64,000 nt of DNA from Cryptomeria japonica (GCF_030272615.1 NC_081405.1:157965954-158029953), one strand, 5' to 3'. Counted from the first letter of the stretch, positions 38,502 through 51,440 are shown. Notes: a model not told the origin generated them from the letters alone. Program-made: numbers and translations.

Positions 38502-41500
38502 TCAATTCAATGAACCATCTGGATCCGCTCTACTCTTTATCGTGTCAAGAATTGCCTCATGGTAAGACTAATAAACCTTCCATAGGTTTCGGTTCAGTGG
38601 TCTACCCCCATATTTATTCAACTAAACATTTGATGCCACCACAAGGTTCAAATAATGAATAATCTTTCTATGTGTCTCAAAGTCCTCAAATAACCACAAG
38701 TTAGATTTCTTCAATTTGTACCTCCTAAGCCATGTACTAGTAACAACGAATGATCCTGGGTATTCAATGTTTTTACCATATACCACAGGGTCGTCCAATT
38801 TCTTTTTTGCCTCCACACAATGGCACAGATAATAATATGTTCCTTCTCCATTATCTTTAGCTGCAATAACTACATAAACATGCCTTGTAATCATATTTGC
38901 ATTTATGTACATGATTAGCGTGAACAAATAGGAAATAAAATGAAATTTATTAAATATGTATGTAGATAATTTACCTGGTTGAACTAGATCTAAGACATGG
39001 TTAAAGTCAACTGGTGCTTCCATCTATGTGAGTTGCAATGTTGTCGGGAGTCGATATGTCTCAAGTGGGCTCAGAGTTCTCGTACACCATTCATCGACCC
39101 ACTCCTTTGACTTGCACTTGTTCCATGATTCATTTTCACATGACAAACAAAAGCACACCATATGTCATGTATGTATAGTCCATGAACCTGCATTAGAGCT
39201 TCTAAAAGAGTGTAGCTCACTCAATCCTATCAATGTACAATAATCCTCATATTTTGCAATGTTAGTATCATCTATCAACCAAAAAATCTATGAATTGAAG
39301 ACTCACCTTGATTACCTGGACCCATTGTAGCATTACACCACTTGACAATAGCTCTTGCATATGTCAACTTTTCTTTATCTATGTACTTTAACTCTTCTCA
39401 TGTAAAGGCTCTTTTGATACATGCTGCTGCACCATCATGCTCCCCCTTTCCATGCTCAGCTTCACAAAAATTCCACATATGTTGAAAACTAGTGCTCTTA
39501 TGCATTATGCTTAACCAATAAAACATCCAAGAGATCTTGAATTATGAGGCACAATTATCTGACCATATGATGTGCCACCAGAATGAAATACCCCTACTAG
39601 CCAAATTATGGTATAACATCTGAAAGCAACCTTGCACAAACTCTGTAGAATGTGAGCAAGCATCACTAATATAGAAGTGATACTCCCTCAAAATCTTCCT
39701 ATTTTCATTTGTTCTATTAGCAACATGAATGAATGCTATATGCACAAATATAGTAGCCTGTGTGGAGTTGTAATACAGGGATTGAACCTCATTTTGTGGC
39801 TTTAGTGTGTAGTTATCTTCAAAGTCAACAATTGAAATGATGGTATCGAGTGGAAATGTGTCCTTTCATATCTGGAATTACATGTCCAACCATCGAGCTC
39901 TATGGGTATGCCTTGCATACTCATACAATATTTTCTCATAAAAAATACCCATAAACTGATACATTCAAATATTTTCAGTGACAAAATAACACCTTTTTGC
40001 TTCTTTTCCATCTTTTACATTGTAGTCCATCGTCTTATATTTGCCAAATTCCACTAGTTCTTTCCCAATAACACATGTACTATCCATATGTCCACACACT
40101 GGCAAATTTTGCAAGTCGCCGCAATGAACACATGTGCCATCCAAGCATACTTAATTTTAAAATTGTTGACCATCAACTCTTTCACATAAAATGGTAGATA
40201 TGAAGCCCCTTGAAGATCTAGGTGGATCCTTTATACTACGTTCCTATGAAATATTATTAGTATATAAATCTACACATATATGTCTATAAACATCATAATG
40301 ATTAGAAAATTCAATATGTACTCTACAACAACAAGTAGTGCAGGTGTGATTTATTTTGACATAAAAAGGCTTTGCCATTTCAAAAAATCTTTGATTAATT
40401 TTAATTTGAGGATACATGTCTAAAAACTTGGTAAAAAAGTGTGTTTGAGACATATCCTAAAAATGCTTCGGATGTGGATCATGGATTTGACTACCAATTC
40501 TCCTCCTTAAAACATCTCTTTGATTAGGAGAGACCCTTGTGTTAGTCTTCCAAAATTCTTCAATCAAGGATCTCAATGCTTCAAAAATTGCTTTATCTTT
40601 TTGGTGGTAGTCTACCAGAGAATGCCCATAATTCTTTATCATTTCGATCCTCAACTCTTTCACACCTTCTCAGGGCTCTCATTTGAAATTTTCTACTTAT
40701 TTTCATTGCTTTACTTGTCTTTCTAATGAGCTGAGATTTCTTGATTAGAGTGTTTACTATTGTTGATGTGAGGACACATTGTGTGACATTGCTATCTTTT
40801 GTGGGTGATTTAGAACCCACACTCTTATATGCACTCATTAGATTCTTGACAATTAATTTCTCACTTGAATCATCTGATGCTCTTAGTCCAATAATCTGCA
40901 TAATGGGCCTAAATTTTAGATTTCTCATTATTTCAATAAATAGTTGACATCTTCTGGTCTTATTTAACTTTTCAAAGTAAAATCTCCAAATTTGGTTAGT
41001 ATATATTTGACAAGTACGCTTTGTAATCTTATCAACCATTGGTTGCAAAATATTTGTATCAATATCAATCAAATACTTAGGGTTTCTATGCAAAATTATA
41101 GGAGGTATTCTCAAAGTTTGAGTTGCCTTAATATTAGAAATGTTAACAACATTAGGGATATATGGCATACCTTCAACTGGAGATGAAAATGATGACATAC
41201 CTCAAAATTGAGATGTACTTGCAATGTGACATGTTGTAGAAGGTGTGCCTTCAACTTGAAAAGTGAGAGATGGTGTTCCTTCAACTTGAGATGTGACAAA
41301 TGGTGTGCCTTCAACTTGACATGTGACAAGTGGTGTGCCTTCAACTTGAGATGTGACAAATGGTGTTCCTTCAACTTGATATGTGAGAGATGTTGTTCCT
41401 TCAACTTGAGATGTGACAAATGGTGTGCCTTCAACTTTAGATGTGAGAGATATTGTTCCTTCAATTTGACATGGTGTTCCTTCAACTTGAGATGTGACAA

Positions 41501-41858
41501 ATGGTGTGCCTTCAACTTGAGGTGTGAGAGATGTTGTTCCTTCAACTTGAGACGTGAGAGATGGTGTGGTATCAACCTCAGACATTGATTGTCTCTTTGC
41601 ATGAAGGTTTTGCATTCGTTCTCTTTGTTTTTCCAATACGATATCTCTCTTACGTTCATCTTCGATTGGCATGTCTTCTTCTATGGTGTTAAATTTCCTT
41701 GATTGACGAATTATCCTCATATTTTCTCTTGTCTTTGCATTCTTATTTTCACGCTCTTCCATGTTATCTTTTTTTGTATTTTCCTCGGCACGGTGGTGAT
41801 TTCTAAATATACCTACATAAAGATTGTATAAAATAATTGCATAAACCAATAGCAACAT
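38502..41858 (-). pseudogene. GT1 transposase-like gene, decayed
   Basis: It runs from about 41858 (N-terminal ERENKNAKTRENM) through a 10-residue repeat, then ILHRNPKYLIDIDTNIL, CQLFIEIMRNLKF, LWAFSGRLPPK, RVSPNQRDVLRRRIG, MAKPFYVKINH, TTCCCRVHIEF, CVHCGDLQNLP, the candidate first Asp in IVDFEDNY, REYHFYISDA, the candidate second Asp in IIWSDNCAS, and the candidate Glu in EHGKGEHDGAA. A Cys cluster CFCLSC, KEWVDEW and TSTWLRRYKLK / LWLFEDFETHR follow, ending at the TGA at 38502. Stops occur near 40455 and after NCAS, plus several elsewhere, with a frame change near 40600. Introns lie near 39227-39308 and 38880-38980. Confidence 0.75.
41208..41580 (-). repeat. 30-bp minisatellite in the transposase N-terminus
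   Basis: About twelve copies of a 30-bp unit encode VEGTPFVTSQ with variants (VEGTTSLTYQ, VEGTPSLTFQ). One unit is shortened. All stay in frame, so the repeat expanded while coding was still selected. GT3 has only two or three such units near 63690-63760. Confidence 0.85.
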
Positions 41859-41859
41859 A

Positions 41860-42330
41860 TGAAATTAAGTTATGAATGCTAAAATTGTTGAAGTTATGAT
41901 CTAAGTAGAAAGATGTGATAAAGGTGGTCTTATTCACATATGAACTATTTAGATTTTTCTCTTATTGATGTAGTTAAATTGTATATTATGAAATAGCAAC
42001 AAAAAAAATCATAATAAATATTTCAATAAAAAAAATAAAAAAAATCCCTGCAAAAACTACAAATGTTTGTCTTCTACGATGTCCAACTAGCAAAAAGGTG
42101 GTGAAATTATGATGGAAGATGCTAAATATTCTTCTATGATAAGTCAACAACATGAAAAAAGTGTTTCCTTGTCGTGATCAGAGAAAAAGCGTAGACAAAA
42201 CCAGAGAATGTGGGCCAGAATCATAGGTCCAATATCTTAGTTTATCATTTTTCACGTGCAATCCATTTGGCACGTGCCAAATTGGCTCTATAAACCATTT
42301 TAACATTTACCAAAAATATTAAGGTGTGTA
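41860..42330. promoter_or_regulatory. GT1 transposase upstream region with palindromic motif
   Basis: AT-rich, no gene. At 42262-42285 it contains CATTTGGCACGTGCCAAATT, an almost perfect palindrome that matches the terminal motif of GT1. It lies about 400 bp upstream of the minus-strand start, the position the GT2 motif occupies upstream of its own transposase. Confidence 0.55.
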
Positions 42331-42827
42331 TGTATGTGTGAGAGAGAGAGAGAGAGAAGAAAGGGAGGGAGGGAGAGAGAAAGGAAGAATAAATATAGAG
42401 AGGGAGGAAAAATAGAGATAGGGAGATATAGGAGGAGAGAGAGAGAGGGGGGGGGGATGAGGGAGAGAGAAAGGAAGAATAGATATAGGGAGTTATAGGG
42501 AGATAGAGAGAGCGAGAAAAAGAGAAAGGGAGTGGGAGGGAGATACTTGAGAAGGAAAGAGGGAAAGAGAGGGAGATAGAGAGAGAAGAAGAAGAAAGGG
42601 AGGGAGAGAGAGATAAATGAATAATAGAGATAGAGAGGGAGATATAGGAGGAGAGGGAGGAAGAATAGTGATAGGGAGATATAGGAGGGGAGGGACGGAG
42701 AATAGAGATAGGGAGATAGAGAGGGTGAGAAAAAGAGAAAGGGAGTGGTAGGGAGACACTTGAGAAGGAAAGAGGGAAAGAGAAAGGGAGAGAGGGAAAG
42801 ATGGAAAGAGAGGGAGAGAGAGAGAGA
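42331..42827. repeat. GT1 purine tract, part left of LTR-B
   Basis: The plus strand is almost all G and A, with higher-order phrases such as AGAATAGAGATAGGGAGATA and GAAAAAGAGAAAGGGAGTGG. It continues after LTR-B at 49495. Confidence 0.9.
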
Positions 42828-43639
42828 TGTTGGCATTCTACACTCTTATGAGAATAGTGGTGTTTTCATTAATGACAACCATCTAGCAACCTTCTGGCAC
42901 TCATTTGGTAAAGCCACCGGCAGGCATCGGCACCAGCATAGACATCTACATACACCAGTAGACAATTCACCAACAACGATAACAATGCTTACCGACACCC
43001 CAGTCGACAAGGAATAAACTTTTGTTTATTATATTTAATTGTAATTATCTTTTGTAAAGTCGAAAAGGCATATTATAAAAGACTCATATATATGTATGAG
43101 ATCTTATAGGTCATTATGAGTAGTAAGGTATATGCATGGAGAGAATATATGGATGATACTTTGTATAAGGAGATATAACTGACAGCGAAGGTTTTGGTTA
43201 TAGAATGAGCTTAAACTGGTACTGAACCTATCATAGTTGATGTTGATTTGAAGCAATACATTGTATTGGATTTCATAATCCACTTTTGTAGTTAGTTTGA
43301 CTCTTATTGAGGAGTGAGCTCTAGGCAGTTGGCCTTCCTGCATGTGCATGCCCCTCATTGTAAGTAATATTTATTCATTGACCAGTGAGTGAATATTGTG
43401 GGTCACAAATCCCACTGAAGTTTTTCCCACACTGGGTTTCCTCGTTAAACATCTTGTGCTATGGTGTGTTTTCTATGCTGTCTTTATTGTTCCTATTTAT
43501 TTCATTAATTGTTATTTACTGGTACACTGTTTTGGGATGCAAAGTTCTTAATAAGGTCAAATATTCTGCTAACCGGTAAGATACTAATTCACCCCCCCCC
43601 CCCCTCTTAGTATCTTTGGGGCTGTCATTAATCCTAACA
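42828..43639 (+). repeat. LTR-B 5' LTR
   Basis: It starts TGTTGGCATTCTACACTC and ends CATTAATCCTAACA. Near its end is AAGATACTAA, a C14-like run and TTAGTATCTT, a hairpin with a C-rich loop. Confidence 0.9.
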
Positions 43640-43641
43640 AT

Positions 43642-43653
43642 TGGTATCAGAGC
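43642..43653 (+). other. LTR-B primer binding site
   Basis: TGGTATCAGAGC, two bases after the 5' LTR, complementary to the initiator Met-tRNA 3' end. Confidence 0.92.
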
Positions 43654-43710
43654 CTGGTCCTCTATTTTCAAAATCTTAACATATTGAGGAAGATTCTAAC
43701 ACCGGTACAG

Positions 43711-44782
43711 ATGGAGAACTTAAGAAAATAATTGGAAGGAGCTCTTGTAGACTATGATGCAGAGAAGTTGAAGAATGTCAAACTTGAAGATGATCTAAGG
43801 ACTACACAGGAATTCATTCAAGGACTTCAGGAGAATCTTACTATAGCTCGAAATAAAAGAATTGAACTTCATGAGAAGATGCAAAATGATAATGATGAAA
43901 AGGAATCTCTTAATGACCTTGTGAACAAATTGAGACAAGAAAATAGTAATATGAAGAATGAAATGCAAGATATGACTATGAGGTTTCGTAAAGACATTAA
44001 AGACGGGAAGAAGAATGAAGATGAATTGACTAGGAGACTCAATGATGCTGGAAATGAAAATCTAACTCAGTCATGAAAATGATATGTTGAAGACAGATTT
44101 GATTCATATGCAACATGATAAAACTGAACTTATGAGATAAAAGGGAATTCTAGAAAATGAGTTAGCTATTGCAAATCAACAGAAAGAGAAATTCAAGGAA
44201 ATCTCAAAAGAATTTGATAACATGCTGAAAAGTTAGAAACCTAATGGAGATACAAATGGACTTGGATTTGAAGTTGGAGAAAGTTTCGGTATTGCAAACA
44301 ATCATGATCACAGTAAACCGGTAAGACAACCTAGTGCTTATAAATTTAATGGGAAATGCTTTAACTGTAACAAGTATGGTCATAGAGCAAATAAGTGTAG
44401 ATTTGGAAACAATCAGAACATCAATGCACCCACTGGTCAATGCTCTAAATGCAACAAAGTTGGTCATAATTCAGAAAACTACAGAATGAATGTGAGATGT
44501 TATGTTTGTAGAAGATTTGGGCACTTATCTAATCAATGCAGAACACATACCGGCATAGGATATGGAAAATCTATTTAGAAGAATAATGTAACTTGTTATT
44601 CTTGTAGAAAAATTGGACATATTGCAAAATTTTGTAGAAGCAAGACTCCGCTGACAAATTGTAAAGGACCTAGTTTGAAAGGCAAAGAAAAGGTAGATGA
44701 GGTAAAGCAAGAATTTTCAAAACAATGGATTAGGAAGACAGATCAGAATGTTGATGAGACTATTTCTTCATCGGTAGAATAG
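43711..44782 (+). pseudogene. LTR-B gag with coiled coil and four zinc knuckles
   Basis: ATG at 43711 (MENLRK) is followed by a TAA where Gln is expected, then a long charged coiled coil (KNVKLEDDLRTTQEF, LVNKLRQENSNMKNEMQD) to about 44076, where the frame slips. The knuckles are CFNCNKYGHRANKC (44357-44398), CSKCNKVGHNSENY (44441-44482, last Cys lost), CYVCRRFGHLSNQC (44498-44539) and CYSCRKIGHIAKFC (44594-44635). It ends in an acidic Ser-rich tail near 44782. Coiled coil plus knuckles is the expected particle-forming and RNA-binding layout; four knuckles is more than usual for copia gag. Confidence 0.8.
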
Positions 44783-45125
44783 AGTATTACTCCACCAGCA
44801 GGAGATCCTTCATCCAACTAAGAAGTAACCCTTTGGGGGTATTGCAGCAAATTGAATATCATGTAGACTACCCTCGGTCGATGGTGAGAAGATAGATTTC
44901 TTCTCTATCAATAGATGTGTTAAGTTTTCACTTAACCGGTGAGAATTTAATGCGGTTGTTGAAAGAGATTTCATTATAAATCATCAGTTTTCCCTCATTT
45001 TTGATTCACTGTGCATTCAAATTAGCAAAGAGCGTGAAATCAAAACAAAGGCATTCAAAGAGAAGGTGTTAAGTGATTTATTTCAAGCATTCAAACATTA
45101 TCAGGAAGCTAAAAGTATTTTTCAA

Positions 45126-48100
45126 ATGGCTTCTTCTTCTGCTCCTGAATTTATTGTGAACCCTACTATTGTGGAAAATATAAAACGCCCTAGGCCCATG
45201 CTCAAAATTATTCCCGAAGTAGCTAAGTAAGATGATTCCATAGGAGCATTTTCGAAGATTCCTAAAGGTGTAGCTTATGTTGAAGACCCTAGGATTTATA
45301 TTCATTGCAACATTGAAGAATTAGGTTCTGAGGAATTGTTAAAAATGTTTAGAACTATAATTTGTGATGAAAATGGCACTGTTAAACCCAAGCACAAGAT
45401 TATGGAGACTTTAGGTTTTGTTTTGATATTGACTATCCCTGAATTTTTGGAAGAAGTAGTGAGAATTGTCCTAGGTAGGGCATGTGGATAATTTCTATGG
45501 TTAGACTCTGTCTACAAATTCATCTGATACGAAATTAGGGCAGTAATAGGTTTACCCTCAACCAGCAGTAGACCAAACAAGAGAAAGAAAGTCCCTAACA
45601 ACAAAGTAATGACCCTAACTGGAGCAACATTAGACAATAGAGCATTGAGAGTGAATGACATGAAGGACATCAATGTGAGATTCATAAGTATGATTTTATG
45701 TTACAAGACTACTCATGCAAACAGACTTAATTCAGTTTCTAGTCTATGTATTAATAGTGCTTATGAAATGGTGAACAACAATGCAAAAATAGATGTGTGT
45801 GAATGGATGAAAGATGAACTCATAGATAACTTTAAAAAGATTAAAGGTGATAAGAAAGGGACATTTCATTTTGGTAATCTCTCAGTATGCTTAATGTTGT
45901 ATTTCACAAAGGAGATCCCCAGTGTAGGACAAAAAGACTTTGGATATGACATACCGATAGGAAAATAATTACAGGAAGCTTTCACCAGCATGGGTACTGC
46001 TAAGGACAACAATATAACTAAATATTTCAAATCTTTTCAAGCCAAAATGAAAACTAGAGAAAGACTACCGCAGAGTGTAGTGGATAAATATGATAAAGAA
46101 ATCTGTTTTGTAATCAAGAAGGATGAAACATGGATGGAAGTTGTACTACCTAGAACTGTATGGGTAATAGAAATGGGCTATGAGGTAGATCTCAACATAA
46201 TTGAGACTTATGCAAAGCCTTGTTAGATGCATCGAGAGAACCAACAGAAGAAGTTTTTGGTAGTGCTGAAACAATTGAAAGCAATGTGAAAATAATGAAG
46301 CAAAGGAAGAAAAGAGAAAAATACATAAGAGATGCATAAAAGTAGGTAAAGGAAATCAAAGAAAATTTTATGAACATTATTGGTATATCGACTAGTGAAC
46401 TGGAAGGACTGCAACTGGAGGCACACATTTCATCAGTTGGCACATCTTCTGACAGTGAGATACCAGCTGAATCCAAAAGAGTTGAAAGGAAGAGAAAACC
46501 TTCACCGGTACCCTCTCCTCCACCCAAAAGGAAAAGGACCTTAAGAAAGAAACAATAGGCAATAAGGCAACCGACTAAGCAACTAACTCCCAAGAAGAAA
46601 CATAAACCGGTCATACCCTCATTAGATAATCTATTAAATGAAATAACTGATGATGGTAATTTGGCTAATGTGAGAAAATTGTATCACATTCAAAGATTCA
46701 GAAAAGGAAAGCATTGAAAATAGTATAATTTAACATCTGGACATATACAAGAAAGTTTTAATTAAAGTTGTGGACGACTTGCCAAATGAACCATATAGAA
46801 GATTAGATGCAAAGAGGATTGCAGTGATGGAATTAGACAAGAAACTAAAAGCTGAAAAACTTCTAGCTGTACATCCGGTTAACTCAAAAGAGGAGATTGA
46901 TGACCTAATTTGTGAGGCTAACAGATCTATTTTTGCTAGTGGTCACCGACAAGTAAGTTTGATGGCAAGTAGAGTAAATGAGATTGCAGAGGAAACTATT
47001 GATAAATGGGATATCTCCTTTGTGGAAAAATAAAAGCAAGAGGAATTGAACCGACCAAAGAAAAAATTCAAGGTATATCAGAAGGATAAGGACAAAGGGA
47101 AAGGTAAAGTTGGTGGAATAACGAACATCAAGCTAACTGATAATTTGCCACCACCCTTGGATACTGCACCAGTACATACTGATGATCCACCGGTTATTGA
47201 AAGTGAAGGTGTCACACATGATAACACTAATCTTGAATCTGAAATACTATTCACCATGAATGTAGACACTCAGAAAGTGAACATTGTTGTGGATAAGGAC
47301 CATACAGAGGCTAAGGATGATATTGCTGACAGTGGAAACATTGTTGAGCAACCGATAGAGACTATTGAGGTTGAGATCAAAATAGAACAAATAGAGAAAA
47401 CATTACAAAATGAGAAACCATTGGATACTAGAATGAATACTAAAAGTATAGATGTTGGCACTAAGAAACCTACTGAAATTGAGATACCGGCAGTTGAGCA
47501 CACAGAGAAACCTATAGAGGCATAGGTACATATTGAGGTAGTGAAACCGGTAATCATTGAGAAACCCAAACCTTTACTAGTTGAAATGCAAACTCAGACT
47601 GATCCACTAGAGGATAATACAAGTAAAATGATTACAAATGTTGGAAGCACAAAGGTAATTAAGGTAGTTGGTCAGACATCCGGTACTTCATCAAGTGAAT
47701 TCAGACCTACTAATGTGACAAAGGTACTCCTGGAGTCTATCAAGAAGATAATTGACTATAATGCATTGGCTTACAAGGTAATTGATGACACCATACCAAT
47801 TCTTAAATTAATTGCACCGAAATGTAACATAGATCATGTGAAGGATTCTTTAGGTAAATTGGACACATTGTCCAAATTCATTACCAACAATGTAATAACA
47901 GTAGATAAGGTGAATAAGGACACATTCAAAGAGAAAGTTGAAAAGGAAAAGGATAAATTCTTTGAGGATACAATAAAGAAGTGCACAAAATACATAAATA
48001 CACTATTACCGACACTGAATACTACAATTTTGGAATATAAAGAGTTGTATAGAGAAACATGCAAGCCACATCTTTTGACAAAGGACATTGAAAAGGAAAT

Positions 48101-48487
48101 AAGCAGAGTATAGAAGGAGATAGATAACATAGCTGATAACATAATTGGTTCATTTGAACCTATAACAGTTATTGAGCAGGATATAGTAGGTTTTGAGGAG
48201 AAATTGGAGAATTTTGAGAAAGAGAAGGCAAGGATTAAGGCTAATTCCAGAGAACTTAAGTATAAACTTGGTCCTAAGTTGGACAACCTTATCTCTTTGA
48301 GAAATGAGATCTCTAAGGAATTACTTCAAGGAGAAAGATCACCAGAAGAGCATATGTATCATCTCACCAGCACAATCCAATAGACTGAGGCAACCTTAAA
48401 CGACAACAACAGATTCATGTAGAGTTTAAATTTGGTTTTGGCAGATATATTTCAGATAGTAACCAACCGGTTGCAAACTTTGAGGTG
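45126..48487 (+). pseudogene. LTR-B second ORF (ORF2), unknown function
   Basis: It starts MASSSAPEFIVNPTIVENIK at 45126 and is broken by many stops. Blocks are IYIHCNIEELGSEELL with CDENGTVKPK, FLEEVVRIVL, a 45609-45968 domain (LTGATLDNRALRVNDMKD, ANRLNSVSS, KGTFHFGNLSVCLM), a 45990-46226 domain (RLPQSVVDKYDKEI, GYEVDLNIIETYA), basic stretches (PPPKRKRTLRKKQ), an acidic Thr/Glu/Ile-rich stretch (47046-47525), and a Lys-rich coiled-coil-like tail to about 48487. The first three blocks align to LTR-A ORF2. No pol signature. It may be a structural or env-position protein; I cannot name it. Confidence 0.6.
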
Positions 48488-48538
48488 AAATTTTTTGCAC
48501 TCGTTTGACAATTTTTGACAACCTTTGTCATTGATTGC

Positions 48539-48688
48539 AAAGGGAGAGTAGTGGACAGAGAAAAATGATTATTTAGAGAAGATCATTTGCTCAGGGGGAG
48601 CATATTTTTTTTGGTAACTTTTTGGGGTTTTTGGAACAATTTTTGGATTTTTCTCATGAGTGTTGCCATTAGTTCCAAAGGGGGAGAT
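48539..48688 (+). other. LTR-B polypurine tracts
   Basis: GCAAAGGGAGAGTAG near 48537, CAGGGGGAGCATA near 48591 and CCAAAGGGGGAGAT ending at 48688 against the 3' LTR. The last is identical to LTR-A. Repeated tracts like this are known from Sirevirus-like copia elements. Confidence 0.75.
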
Positions 48689-49493
48689 TGTTGGCATTCT
48701 ACACTCTTATGAGAATAGTGGTGTTGTCATTGATGGCAAACATCTGGAAACCTTCTGGCACTCATCTATTAAAGCCACTGGCAGGCACTGACACCGGCAT
48801 AGACATCTACATACACCGACATACACTTCATCGATAGTGGCAACAATGCTTACCGACACCCCGACCGACAAGGAATAAACTTTTGTTTATTATATTTAAT
48901 TGTAATTATCTTTTGTAAAGACGACAAGGCATATTGTTAAAGACTCGTATATATGTATGATATCTTATAGGTCATTATGAGTAGTAAGGTATATGCATGG
49001 AGAGAATATATGGATGATATTTTGTATAAGGAGATATAGTTGACGACAAAGGTTTTGGTTATAGAATGAGCTTAAACCGGTACTAAACCTAGCATAGTTG
49101 ATGCTAATTTGAAGCAGTATATTTTATTGGATTTCATAATCCACTTTTGTAGTTAATGTGACTCTTATTGAGCAATGAGCTCTAGGTAGTTGGCATTCCT
49201 GCATGTGCAGGCCCCTCATTGTAAGTAATATTTATTCATTGGCTAGTGAGTGAATATTGTGGGTCACAAATCCCACCGAGGTTTTTCCCACACTGGGTTT
49301 CCTCATTAAACATATTGTGTTATGGTGTGTTTTCTATGTTGTCTTTATTGTTCCTGTTTATTTCATTAATTCTTATTTACTAGTACACTATTTGGGTATG
49401 CAAAGTTCTTAATAAGTTTAAATATTTTGCTAACCGGTAAGATACTGAGTCACCCCCCCTCTCAGTATCTTTGGGACTGTCATTAATCCTAAT

Positions 49494-49494
<1 letters not shown>
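48689..49494 (+). repeat. LTR-B 3' LTR
   Basis: It matches 42828-43639. Its terminal hairpin is AAGATACTGAG / CTCAGTATCTT with a shorter C run. The final bases read TAATG rather than TAACA, so the CA terminus is mutated or two bases are lost. Confidence 0.88.
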
Positions 49495-49574
<80 letters not shown>

Positions 49575-49901
49575 GATATAGAGAGGGAGATATAAGAGGG
49601 AGGAAGAATAGAGATAGGGATATAGAGAGAGTGAGAAAAAGAGAAAGGGATTTGGAGGGAGAGACTTGAGAAGGAAATAGGGAAAGAGAAAGGGAGAGAG
49701 GGAAAGAGAGAAAGAGAGGGAGGGAGAGAGAGAGATAGAGAAGAAGAAAGGGAGTGATGGAGAGAGAAATGAAGAATAGAGATAGAGGGAAATATATCAG
49801 GAGAGGGAGGAATAATAGAGATAGGGAGAAAGGAAGAATAGAGATAGGGATATAGAGAGTGTGAGAAAAAGAGAAAGGGAGTGGGAGGGAGAGACTTGAG
49901 A

Positions 49902-49996
<95 letters not shown>

Positions 49997-50042
49997 AGAT
50001 ACTTGATAAGGAAAGATGGAAAGAGAAAGGGAAAGAGGGAAA

Positions 50043-50124
<82 letters not shown>

Positions 50125-50208
50125 CTTGATAAGGAAAGACAAAAAGAGAAAGGGAGAGAGAGAGAGAGAGAGAGAGAGATACTTGATAAGGAAAGACGAA
50201 AAGAGAAA

Positions 50209-50301
<93 letters not shown>

Positions 50302-50658
50302 CGAGGGAGATACTTGATAAGGAAAGACAGAAAGAGAAAGGGAAAGAGGGAAAGAGATGGAGAGAGAGAGAGAGACAGGGAGAGGGAGAAATGAAGAATA
50401 GAGATAGAGAGAGAAATATAGGAGGAGAAGGAGGACGAATATAGATAGGGAAATATAGGAAGGGAGCAAGGAAGAATAGAGATAGGGAGATAGAGAGTGT
50501 GAGAAAAAGAGAGGAATTGGAAGGGAGAGACTTGAGAAGGAAAGAGGTAAAGCATGAAAGAGAGGAAAGAGAGAGAGAGGGAGGAGGGAGAGAGAAAGGA
50601 GAATAGAGATAGAGATAGAGGAGAGTGAAAGAATGACAGAGGGAAGAGAAAGATAGAT

Positions 50659-50690
<32 letters not shown>

Positions 50691-50735
50691 AGGGGAGATA
50701 TAGGAGGAGACTTGAGAGGGAAAGAGGGAAAGAGA

Positions 50736-50800
<65 letters not shown>

Positions 50801-50993
50801 AGAAAGGGAGGGAGGGAGAGAGAAATGAAGAGTAGATATAGAGAGTAAAATATAGGAGGAGAGGGAGGAAGAATAGATATAGGGATGAATAATAGAGATA
50901 GGGAGATATAGGAAGGTAGCAAGGAAGAATAGAGATAGGGAGATAAAGAGTGTGAGAAAAATAGAAAGGTAGTGGGAGGGAAGGACTTGAAAA

Positions 50994-51084
<91 letters not shown>

Positions 51085-51440
51085 AGGGGGTGGAGGAAGA
51101 ATAGTGATAGGGAGAGAGACTTGAGAGAAAGAGAAGGGGAGTGGGAGGGAGAGAGAGAGAATGAGAGATAGAGGGAAATAAAGAGAGACTTGAGAGAGTA
51201 AGAGAAAGGGAGGGTGAGGGGGAGGGAGAGGGAGATAATGGGAGAGAGAGAGAGCCACTTAAGAAAGGGGGAGAGAGTGAGAGATGGAGATGAGAGAGGG
51301 AGAGACCCCAAGTGAAATATGGAAAGAGAGGGAGAGATACTTGAGAAGGAAGGAAGTAGAGAAGGAGAGACCTAAGAGAGAGAGGGGAAAGGGTTATGGA
51401 AGAGAGAGGGGGAATGCAAGGAAGAGACCAAGGAGATAAT
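49495..51440. repeat. GT1 purine tract, part right of LTR-B
   Basis: Almost 2 kb of G/A on the plus strand. Pure (GA)n runs alternate with a higher-order phrase of about 220 bp (GAGAAAAAGAGAAAGGGA, then ACTTGAGAAGGAAAGAGG), seen near 49631, 49861, 50498 and 50952 and also left of LTR-B near 42510 and 42728. The very long Ser/Leu/Pro frames on the minus strand are translations of this repeat. Confidence 0.95.

Larger units (their letters stand above)
42828..49494 (+). mobile_element. LTR-B: pol-less copia-type LTR retrotransposon
   Basis: The LTRs are 42828-43639 and 48689-49494 (TG...CA; the 3' copy now ends TAATG). The LTR copies differ at about 10% of sites in the part compared. In order it holds a primer site, coiled-coil gag with four zinc knuckles, ORF2 and a polypurine tract. 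No protease, integrase or reverse transcriptase motif is visible in the 5-kb interior. It inserted into the GA tract, so its duplication (GAGAG-like) cannot be told from the surrounding repeat. It is related to LTR-A in its interior but not in most of the LTR. Confidence 0.85.

Noticed and set aside
43640-48688. Hidden reverse transcriptase or integrase
   Set aside because: I looked for YVDD-, LDIK- and HHCC/DDE-type motifs in all forward frames of LTR-B and reverse frames of LTR-A and saw none.
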